From contig JADGQS010000013.1 in assembly GCA_017881585.1 (NCBI GenBank), positions 1 through 38,767 on the forward strand: DNA of 38,767 nucleotides, written 5' to 3'. The DNA comes from Gemmatimonadaceae bacterium. Its GTDB lineage: Bacteria; Gemmatimonadota; Gemmatimonadetes; Gemmatimonadales; Gemmatimonadaceae. A program made the translations under genes and the position numbers. This document shows, in pieces, positions 32,104 through 38,767 of the stretch; within the stretch, counting starts at the first letter, position 1, and every line of letters starts with the position of its first letter. The notes under the pieces are model-generated. The model did no database searches, was not told the DNA's origin, and worked only from the letters and a program-made list of their open reading frames with translations.

Positions 32104-32519
32104 AGAGGAACGAGCTGTCACATGCGGCGGACGGGCTGCGCGAGGCCGCGGCAGCCGCGATGGCTCGCGCCTACGCCCCGTACTCTGATTTTCGCGTCGG
32201 CGCCGCGCTGCTCGCGGAAGACGGCACGGTGATCGTCGGCTGCAACGTCGAGAACTCGTCGTTCCCCTCGGGCAGCTGCGCCGAGCGCGGTGCGCTCGCC
32301 GCGGCCGTCGTGGCCGGACACCGGAACTTCACGCATCTGGCGATCGTGACCGACGCCGACGAACCCACGTCGCCGTGCGGCATGTGCCGCCAGGCGCTGA
32401 TGGAGTTCGCGCCGAACCTGCGGGTCGCGAGCTACACCACCTCGGGCGCGGAGGCGCGCTGGTCGCTCGCCGACCTGCTGCCGCATCCGTTCACGCCTCA
32501 GTCCCTGCATCATACATGA
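32100..32519 (+). CDS. cdd: Cytidine deaminase
   Basis: Zinc enzyme converting (deoxy)cytidine to (deoxy)uridine. The 139-residue protein has APYSDFRVGAALL, NVENSSFPSGSCAERGA with zinc ligand C60 and catalytic Glu62, and PCGMCRQ with zinc ligands C93 and C96. It is the small tetrameric type. The GTG start overlaps the deoB stop by 4 nt, and the stop overlaps the ATG of the next gene by 4 nt. With deoB it would feed pyrimidine nucleosides into salvage or central metabolism. Confidence 0.95.
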   Translation: MKRNELSHAADGLREAAAAAMARAYAPYSDFRVGAALLAEDGTVIVGCNVENSSFPSGSCAERGALAAAVVAGHRNFTHLAIVTDADEPTSPCGMCRQALMEFAPNLRVASYTTSGAEARWSLADLLPHPFTPQSLHHT

Positions 32520-33793
32520 ATCGTCGCCTTCTCCCCGTTCTCGCGGTGATGCTGGCTGCGGGAGCCGGTGCCTGTGCCGAGTCGCTCGATGGCGGAGCCG
32601 GCTGTCCGAAGCTGTGTCCGTTGCAGACGCTCACGGTGCTCGACACGACGATCACGCCGGTGCTCGTGTTCGACAGCACGTTCGTCGGATTTCCGGAGCT
32701 CGGCACCGAGCAGGAGCTGCTGCTCGCGACGCGCGGTGACACGCTCGAAGTTCGCGCCGTCATCCGCTTCGACACGATCACGACGTCGGTCACGCCGACG
32801 AACGACACGACGCGCGCGATCACGCAGGTGGACTCCGCATTCCTGCGCATCATTCTCGACACGGTGCGCGCGAGGATCCCGAACCAGATCCGGTTCGAGC
32901 TGTACGACGTGGACGACACGGTCGAGACCGACTCACTGTCGGCGCCCGTGAACGCCAGGTTCTCGCCGAATCGCCGCATCGGCGGGATCACGGTGGCGAG
33001 GGCGTTCCTCCCGGAGACGCTGAACGTTCCGGTCTCGGACTCCGCGGTCCTCTCGAAGATCAAGAACCGCGGGCGCATGCGCATCGGCCTGCGAGTTGAT
33101 GGCGACGGACCGGCATGGATCCGGGTCGGCTCGACGGTCGCTACGGCGGGCGCGGTGCTCATCTACAAGGGATCACCGGACACCACGGTGGCGAAGATCA
33201 GCGTGAGCCCGCTCTCCAATTACCCCGCCGCCGCCTTCGACGATGGCATTCGCTCGGGCCTGACCAACTACTCGATCGTCGCGAAGAACGCGATTCCGCA
33301 GTTCACGAACACGATGAACGTGGGCGGAAATCCGGGCCGGCGCGCGTATCTCCGATTCAACATTCCTTCGCACATCGTCGATTCCTCGACGATCGTGCGG
33401 GCGACCCTGATCCTGACCCAGCGGCCAATTCCGTACGGCGACCTGCGCGATACGATGACGATCCACGCCGAGGTGGTGCTCGCCGGCCCGCAGATCACCG
33501 ACCTCCGCCGGGCCTCGAACATCATCTCCGCCCCAGGGCTGGACGTGAGCGACTCGCTGCTGATCTCGCCGCGCGACTCCGGGCAGAAGACCCTTAATAT
33601 GTTCCTGCTTCTGCGCTCGTGGAGGACGCAGGACGTGCTGCTGTATCCGCCGCCGCGGGCGCTGGTGCTGCGCGCGTCGCCGGAGAACGTGCTGCCGTTC
33701 CAGGCGAGCTTCTTCAACAGCTCGAGCGCGCCTGCGCTGCGTCCGGCGATGAGAATCTCCTACGTACCGAGCATCACTTTCGGGGTGCCCTGA
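32516..33793 (+). CDS. Exported lipoprotein-like beta-rich protein, function unknown
   Basis: 425 residues with an N-terminal signal (MNRRLLPVLAVMLAAGAGAC). The Cys at 20 follows AGA, a relaxed lipobox, so lipid attachment is possible but not assured. The rest is rich in Thr, Ser, Ile and Val, with repeated RFDTIT/YLRFNIPSHIVDSSTIVRATLIL-like strands. The second half (RAYLRFNIP...) resembles the DNRLRE-type surface beta domains, which is a layout comparison only. Start chosen by the 4-nt overlap with cdd. It directly precedes a beta-barrel-like gene, and the two probably work together at the outer membrane. Confidence 0.7.
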   Translation: MNRRLLPVLAVMLAAGAGACAESLDGGAGCPKLCPLQTLTVLDTTITPVLVFDSTFVGFPELGTEQELLLATRGDTLEVRAVIRFDTITTSVTPTNDTTRAITQVDSAFLRIILDTVRARIPNQIRFELYDVDDTVETDSLSAPVNARFSPNRRIGGITVARAFLPETLNVPVSDSAVLSKIKNRGRMRIGLRVDGDGPAWIRVGSTVATAGAVLIYKGSPDTTVAKISVSPLSNYPAAAFDDGIRSGLTNYSIVAKNAIPQFTNTMNVGGNPGRRAYLRFNIPSHIVDSSTIVRATLILTQRPIPYGDLRDTMTIHAEVVLAGPQITDLRRASNIISAPGLDVSDSLLISPRDSGQKTLNMFLLLRSWRTQDVLLYPPPRALVLRASPENVLPFQASFFNSSSAPALRPAMRISYVPSITFGVP

Positions 33794-34935
33794 TGCGATT
33801 CCTCTCGCGTTTCGCCGTCGCCTCGGCGCTCTGTTTCGCCGCACCGGCGCTATACGCACAGGGCGCGCTCAGCCTTCAGGGATTCGGCTATCCGGGCGGC
33901 GAGATCAGCACGCGCGCGCTCGGAACCGGCGGATCGCTCGCTGACTTCGATGCCAACTCGCCGATCAATCCCGCCGCGCTGCTCGTGGGTTCGCGCGCGA
34001 CGGTGTACCTGCAGTACGACCCGGAGTTCCGGTGGGTCACCGGCACCGGCCTGAATACCAGCACGGTCACGGCGCGCTTTCCGCTCTTCCTCATCAGCGG
34101 GAAGATGGGACAGGCCCGGTTCAGCCTTTCGTACGCGAGCTTTCTCGACCGCACGTGGACGAACACGTACCAGGACACGCAGGTGGTCGGCACCCTGAGA
34201 GTGCCGTCCACGGTCACGGCGGTGAGTTCCGGCGGAATCTCCGACATCCGCGCCGCGATGAGCTGGACGTTCTCCAGCAGGCTGACGGTGGGCGCAGCGA
34301 TACACGTGTTCCCCGGGCAGAATCACATCGTGTTCGGCCGCGCGTTTCCGTCGGATTCGACGTCGTTCGGCGCATTCGCCCAGACGAGCACGTTCAACTA
34401 CAGCGGCTCCGCGGTTTCCTTCGGGCTGATCGCGACGCCGATCGACCATATCAATCTCGGCGTCTCCGGACGTTACGGGTTCTCCATGCACGTGCATGAG
34501 GGAGACTCCACGACGGTCGGCGACGCGAACGTTCCCAACCGCATCAGCTTTTCCGGCGCGTACGACGGGATCACTGGAACGATTCTCTCCGCGCGCTACG
34601 GCATCGAGAAGTGGAGCGCGATGCGCGGGCTCGGCAGTGCGGGGCTGAGTGTGTTCGACGCGACCGAATTCTCGGCGGGACTCGAGACCGGCGGCCCCAG
34701 GATCGGCGCCATCCCGATTGCCGTCCGCCTCGGATATCGCGCGCGGCAGCTGCCTTTCGGCGTCGGCGCGCAGCAGGTGAGCGAGACCGAGTTCACCGGT
34801 GGTGTCGGCATTCCGCTGTCGTCGGGACGCGCCGCGCTCGACCTGAGCATCGCGCACGCGCTGCGGAGCGCGAACGTCGGCCTTTCCGAGACCGGCTGGA
34901 TTTTCAGTCTCGGGATCGCCATCAAGCCGTACTGA
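33793..34935 (+). CDS. Putative outer-membrane beta-barrel protein
   Basis: 380 residues with a clear cleavable signal (MRFLSRFAVASALCFAAPALYAQ, cleavage after AYA-Q or near it). The rest is alternating hydrophobic and polar residues with many Gly, Thr and Tyr, and it ends in a strand with an aromatic C-terminus (IFSLGIAIKPY), as outer-membrane barrels do. GFGYPGGEISTRALGTGGSLADFDANSPINPAAL near the mature N-terminus recalls FadL/PorV-type barrels with a plug region. The ATG overlaps the previous stop by one base. The substrate, if any, is unknown. Confidence 0.7.
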   Translation: MRFLSRFAVASALCFAAPALYAQGALSLQGFGYPGGEISTRALGTGGSLADFDANSPINPAALLVGSRATVYLQYDPEFRWVTGTGLNTSTVTARFPLFLISGKMGQARFSLSYASFLDRTWTNTYQDTQVVGTLRVPSTVTAVSSGGISDIRAAMSWTFSSRLTVGAAIHVFPGQNHIVFGRAFPSDSTSFGAFAQTSTFNYSGSAVSFGLIATPIDHINLGVSGRYGFSMHVHEGDSTTVGDANVPNRISFSGAYDGITGTILSARYGIEKWSAMRGLGSAGLSVFDATEFSAGLETGGPRIGAIPIAVRLGYRARQLPFGVGAQQVSETEFTGGVGIPLSSGRAALDLSIAHALRSANVGLSETGWIFSLGIAIKPY

Positions 34936-34971
34936 GCACGAGGTTCTTTCTTGGGAGGAGCGGAGCCGCCT

Positions 34972-36183
34972 ATGGCCGCAGTTGCCGGGTCTCTGCCGCT
35001 GATCCTCGTCGCGGACGATGTGGAGGCGAACGTCGAGCTGCTCGTCGACCAGCTCGAGACGCTCGGATTCCACACGGTGGTGGCTCGCGACGGGCCGTCG
35101 GCGCTCGCGTCGTGTCTCGAGCGGCGTCCTGATCTCGTGATCCTCGACGTCTCGATGCCAGCCGGCGACCTTGGCGTGGCCGATCGCGGCGCGGGATTCG
35201 AGGTCTGCCGCCGCCTGAAGCGCGACGCGCGCACGGCGCGGATCCCGGTCATCTTCGTGACCGCGCTCGGCGACACGGCCGACCGCGTGAGGGCGATCGA
35301 GGCCGGCGGCGACGATTTCCTCACCAAGCCGCATCATCGTCTCGTCCTCAATGCGCGGGTGCGGGCGCTGCTCAAGCTCAAGGGCGCGACCGACGCGCTC
35401 GAGGAGGGCCTCAAGCGGCTGCGCGAGCTGCAGAAAGTGCGCGACGATCTCATGAAGATGATCGTGCACGATCTCAAGACGCCGCTCACGTCCGTGCTCG
35501 CGACGCTCGAGATGGCGCGCGATGGCGACTTCGGCGCGCTGACGCCGCCGCAGGCCCGCGCGCTCTCCGATGCGGAAGGGAAGGCCGAGGACCTGCTCGC
35601 GCTCATCGAGGACCTGCTCGAGGTCGCGCGCATCGAGGAGCAGACGATCACGCTGCAGCCGGAACCGATCGCGCCGGCGGCGCTGCTCGCCGAGATCGTG
35701 TACGACTGGGGGCTTCGCTTCAAGCAGGAGGGCGCGACGGCCACGGTGGACGTGGCCGACGACGCGCCCGTGTTCCGTGCCGACAAGGTGCTGCTCAAGC
35801 GCGTGCTCTCGAACCTGGTGCAGAACGCGCTGACGCACACGGCCGGCCCGGTGCATCTCGCGCTCGCGGCGCGCGCCGACGCCAATGGAATCCTGTTCAC
35901 CGTCGCGGACGACGGCCCGGGAATCCCCAGTGAGTACCAGGAAATCATCTTTCGGAAGTTCGAACGTGTGCGCGCGGCGAACGCGCCCCGCGTGCGCAGC
36001 TCCGGGCTCGGCCTCACCTTCTGCCGCCTCGCGGTCGAGTCGCACGGCGGGCGAATCTGGGTGAAGAGCGCGGAAGGCGAGGGGAGCACGTTCTATGTGC
36101 AGTTGCCGCTCACGCCGGCCGAGCCGCCTCGCGCGCTGAATCGGACCGGAGAGTACAGCGTGCCCGCGGCCGCCAGATCATGA
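34972..36183 (+). CDS. Receiver-histidine kinase fusion
   Basis: 403 soluble residues in the reverse of the usual hybrid order: an N-terminal receiver domain (1-133) and a C-terminal histidine kinase. The receiver has the acidic pair D15-D16, phosphoacceptor D59 in LVILDVSMP and K119 in LTKP. About nine extra residues (GDLGVADRG) stand between MP and GFEVCRRLK. The kinase has H166 in VHDLKTP, the N box NLVQNALTHT (281-290), DDGPGIP and SSGLGLTFC. No membrane segment, so it should act downstream of another signal. The ATG at 34972 is preceded by GGAGGAG; TTG 34951 is an alternative. Its stop overlaps mtaB. Confidence 0.88.
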   Translation: MAAVAGSLPLILVADDVEANVELLVDQLETLGFHTVVARDGPSALASCLERRPDLVILDVSMPAGDLGVADRGAGFEVCRRLKRDARTARIPVIFVTALGDTADRVRAIEAGGDDFLTKPHHRLVLNARVRALLKLKGATDALEEGLKRLRELQKVRDDLMKMIVHDLKTPLTSVLATLEMARDGDFGALTPPQARALSDAEGKAEDLLALIEDLLEVARIEEQTITLQPEPIAPAALLAEIVYDWGLRFKQEGATATVDVADDAPVFRADKVLLKRVLSNLVQNALTHTAGPVHLALAARADANGILFTVADDGPGIPSEYQEIIFRKFERVRAANAPRVRSSGLGLTFCRLAVESHGGRIWVKSAEGEGSTFYVQLPLTPAEPPRALNRTGEYSVPAAARS

Positions 36184-37415
36184 GAGCGTACCTGCGCACG
36201 TTCGGCTGCCGCGCGAACCAGTACGACACGGAAGCGGCGCGCGCGATGATCGAGGCGGCGGGCGGCGTGATCGTCGGATCGCCCGACGATGCGGATGTCG
36301 CGCTGTTCAACTCATGCGCGGTGACGTCGGCCGCCGAGGCGGATCTTCGGCAGGCGGTTCGCCGCGCGGCGAAGGACAATGCCGGCATCCGGTCCGTCGT
36401 GATCGGCTGCGCCTCGGCGCGCGACGACGGGACGATCGCCGCGCTGCCCGGCGTGAGCGATGTGATCGCGGGCGCGGACCTGTCCGCCCTCGCGATGGCG
36501 CTGGGGATCGACCCGTCGCTGGCACGGCTCCGTCCGACACTGCAAACGGGTTCGCGCGCGCTGCTCCGCATACAGGACGGGTGCGACGAACACTGCACTT
36601 TCTGCTCGACGACGCTCGCTCGCGGCGCCAATCGCTCCCGTCCGGTGGACGAGCTGGTGCGCGAGGCGGGCGCGCTCGCCTCCGAGCATCCGGAGATCGT
36701 GATCACCGGGGTTCATATCGGCTCCTACGGGACCGAGTGCGGCTCCTCGCTGGGTGTGCTGCTCGGGAGACTGGTGGACGAAGTGCCGCGCGTGCGGTTC
36801 CGGCTCAGCTCGGTGGAGGCGACGGAGGTCGATGCGGTCCTTGGCGAGCTGCTCACCTCCGATCCCGCGCGCGTGGCGCCGCACCTTCACGCGCCGCTGC
36901 AGTCGGGAAGCGATCGCGTCCTGAAGCGGATGGGGCGGCACTGGTACAGCGCTCGGGGCTACGCGAGAGCGGCGTGGGAGCTCGCCGGTCGTTCGTCCAC
37001 CTTCGCGCTCGGTGCGGACGTCATCACGGGGTTCCCCGGTGAGACCGATGACGATCATGCGGCGACGATGGCGATGGTGAGGGCGTTGCCGTTCACGTAT
37101 CTGCACGTGTTCCCATACTCGGCGAGGCCGGGGACGGCGGCGGAACGCCTGGATGCGCAGCTGCCGGCGGCGAGATCGAGAGATCGGGCCGCGGAACTGC
37201 GCGCGCTGGCGGACGAGAAGGCGGCGGCATATCGCGTGTCGCGGGTGGGCGGCACGGCGGATGTGGTTGTCGTCGGCGACGGCGTTCGGCGGGAGGGACT
37301 CACCGAGGACTATCTTGCGGTCGCGCTCGAAGATGGGTCGATGGCGCGGCGATCGAGGTTCGAGGGACGGCTCTCACTCGCTGCCGAAGGAAGGTTGATC
37401 GCGCGGGTAAACTGA
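36180..37415 (+). CDS. mtaB: tRNA (t6A37) methylthiotransferase MtaB
   Basis: Radical SAM enzyme converting t6A37 to ms2t6A in tRNAs. An N-terminal UPF0004 domain has three cysteines for the auxiliary cluster (C10 in FGCRANQYD, C46 in NSCAVT, C77 in GCASA). The radical SAM motif is CDEHCTFC (C135, C139, C142), and the TRAM-like tail is at the C-terminus. The phrase FGCRANQ and the NSCAVTS motif favour MtaB over MiaB and RimO. Length 411 is normal. The ATG overlaps the previous stop by 4 nt. The miaB paralogue follows 36 nt downstream. Confidence 0.92.
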   Translation: MRAYLRTFGCRANQYDTEAARAMIEAAGGVIVGSPDDADVALFNSCAVTSAAEADLRQAVRRAAKDNAGIRSVVIGCASARDDGTIAALPGVSDVIAGADLSALAMALGIDPSLARLRPTLQTGSRALLRIQDGCDEHCTFCSTTLARGANRSRPVDELVREAGALASEHPEIVITGVHIGSYGTECGSSLGVLLGRLVDEVPRVRFRLSSVEATEVDAVLGELLTSDPARVAPHLHAPLQSGSDRVLKRMGRHWYSARGYARAAWELAGRSSTFALGADVITGFPGETDDDHAATMAMVRALPFTYLHVFPYSARPGTAAERLDAQLPAARSRDRAAELRALADEKAAAYRVSRVGGTADVVVVGDGVRREGLTEDYLAVALEDGSMARRSRFEGRLSLAAEGRLIARVN

Positions 37416-37451
37416 TTACTCACCTCTCCCACTACTCGCACTCCGACTGAA

Positions 37452-38767
37452 TTGCCCACCATCTACATCGAAACCTACGGCTGCCAGATGAACGTGAGCG
37501 ATTCCGAGCTGATGCTCGGAAAGCTCACGGCCGAGGGATACGAGAGTGTGGACGGGCCCGAAGGCGCCGACGTCATCCTCGTGAACACGTGCGCCATCCG
37601 CGAGAACGCGGAGCAGCGCGTGATCGGGCGTCTGGGCGAGCTGCGCCGGTTCATGAAGAAGGACACGATCCTCGGCGTCACCGGCTGCATGGCGCAGCGG
37701 CTGGGGCCGAAGCTGCTCGAGTCCAACTCGCGCGTGTCGCTCGTCGTCGGGCCCGACGCGTATCGCGCCCTTCCGCACCTCATCGACGGCGCGCGCCGGG
37801 GGGAGCGGTTCACGGCCACCGACTTCGATCTCGAGGAACACTACGAAGATTTCCAGGCGCGCCGTTTCGAGGGTGTGAAGGCGTGGATTCCGGTGCAGCG
37901 CGGCTGCGACTACCGCTGCACGTACTGCATCGTGCCGTACACCCGCGGCCCGGAGCGCAGCCGCCAGCTCGCGGACGTCGTGCGCGAAACGCAGGAGGTC
38001 GTTGCGCAGGGGCTGACCGAGGTCGTCCTGCTCGGACAGACGGTGAACTCGTACACGGACGGCACGCACGATTTCGCGGACCTGCTGCGCGCGGTCGGAG
38101 CGGTTCCCGGCATCCGGCGCGTGAGGTACACGAGCCCGCATCCGAACGACTTCAGCGATCGCGTCATCGCCGCGATGGCCGAAACCGACACCGTGTGCGA
38201 GCACGTGCACCTGCCGATGCAGAGCGGATCGAGCCGCACGCTCAAGCGCATGCTGCGTCGCTACACGCGCGAGGAATACTTCGCGTGCGCGGCGCGCCTG
38301 CGCGCGGCGATCCCGGGGCTCGGACTCACCACCGATATCATCGTCGGATTCCCGGGCGAGACGGACGAGGAGTTCGACGAGACCATCACGGCGGCGCAGG
38401 AAATCGGCTTCGACGATGCATACATGTTCAAGTTCTCGATGCGCGACGGCACGCCGGCGACGCGTTTTCCCGCGGAGCTGCTGGTGCCCGACGACGTGAT
38501 CGATGCCCGTTTTGAAACGCTGAAGGCCACGGTGCGCGGCATCGCACGGGAACGGAACATGAAGCGGCTCGGCGAGCGCCGGGAGGTGCTGATCGAGAAG
38601 GAGGCGCGGAAGGGCGGGGATCTCCTCCAGGCGCGCTCGCGCGATTTCAAGACGGTCATCGTGCCGGGCGATCTCTCCATGATCGGGACGTACTGTACGG
38701 TGGAGCTCACGGGCACGACGGGCTCGACGTTCACGGGAACGCCGGTCCAGGAACGCGCGCCGCTGCC
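37452..38767 (+). CDS. miaB: tRNA-2-methylthio-N6-dimethylallyladenosine synthase MiaB, 3' truncated
   Basis: Radical SAM methylthiotransferase making ms2i6A37 in tRNA. ETYGCQMNVSDSE near the N-terminus is the MiaB signature; auxiliary-cluster cysteines are C11, C47 and C79, and the radical SAM motif is CDYRCTYC (C152, C156, C159). GQTVNSY and HLPMQSGSSRTLKRMLRRYTREEY are also typical. The frame runs to the right edge with about 438 residues read, so only the last part of the TRAM domain is missing. TTG at 37452 is chosen because it is the only start codon between the in-frame mtaB stop and the first cluster cysteine. Confidence 0.93.
   Translation, partial: MPTIYIETYGCQMNVSDSELMLGKLTAEGYESVDGPEGADVILVNTCAIRENAEQRVIGRLGELRRFMKKDTILGVTGCMAQRLGPKLLESNSRVSLVVGPDAYRALPHLIDGARRGERFTATDFDLEEHYEDFQARRFEGVKAWIPVQRGCDYRCTYCIVPYTRGPERSRQLADVVRETQEVVAQGLTEVVLLGQTVNSYTDGTHDFADLLRAVGAVPGIRRVRYTSPHPNDFSDRVIAAMAETDTVCEHVHLPMQSGSSRTLKRMLRRYTREEYFACAARLRAAIPGLGLTTDIIVGFPGETDEEFDETITAAQEIGFDDAYMFKFSMRDGTPATRFPAELLVPDDVIDARFETLKATVRGIARERNMKRLGERREVLIEKEARKGGDLLQARSRDFKTVIVPGDLSMIGTYCTVELTGTTGSTFTGTPVQERAPL

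Noticed and set aside
33850-36045. Long open frame on the minus strand (over 700 codons) opposite the barrel and kinase genes
   Set aside because: Arg/His/Glu-rich translation without any family motif; it is an artefact of high GC content opposite real genes. Similar antisense frames opposite rsmH, murE, murF, recG and others were left out for the same reason.

Overview
This high-GC window is almost wholly coding and reads as a bacterial chromosome, most likely a Gemmatimonadota-type soil or sediment lineage. That assignment rests on the family resemblance of the proteins, the GC content, a single-PASTA FtsI and the outer-membrane/lipoprotein genes. It is inference; no rRNA is present to confirm it.

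Positions 1-18287 hold a division and cell wall (dcw) cluster on the + strand. A truncated TPR protein and a strong terminator precede rsmH, ftsL, ftsI, murE, murF, mraY, murD, ftsW and murG. These nine genes are joined by 4-14 nt overlaps or gaps of at most 9 nt. A palindromic repeat region follows, then murC, ftsQ and ftsA. After a second repeat element and a terminator come ftsZ and a translationally coupled M23 (LytM-type) peptidase. mraZ, murB and ddl are not where dcw clusters often carry them.

Positions 18288-28805 hold a compact cassette bounded by ~59-bp terminal inverted repeats that encodes a four-helix-bundle (23S intervening-sequence type) protein. It is followed by a large membrane protein coupled to ftsY, then recG, a hybrid sensor kinase, a secreted sorbosone-dehydrogenase-like protein and asnS. 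Positions 28806-38767 hold mazG on the minus strand, divergent from a + strand operon of alr, deoB, cdd, a lipoprotein-like gene, a beta-barrel-like protein, a receiver-kinase, mtaB and miaB. miaB runs off the right edge.

The most striking feature lies between the genes. Every intergenic gap longer than about 65 bp contains repeats. Several are arrays with an exact 7-bp period but different heptamers at each site (GAAGCCG, TTCCATC, GTCGGTC, CTTCCGG). They end at or near the start codons of rsmH, ftsZ and asnS, run through the stop codon of the TPR gene, and appear inside two reading frames in frame-preserving form: 6 x 7 bp in rsmH and (7+8) bp units in mazG. A second family, two palindromic elements of about 150 bp, follows ftsA and asnS; the second copy supplies the C-terminal tail and stop codon of MazG. 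The third type is the inverted-repeat-bounded four-helix-bundle cassette. These repeat systems look like the best candidates for something undescribed; the protein-coding genes themselves are mostly conserved housekeeping functions.
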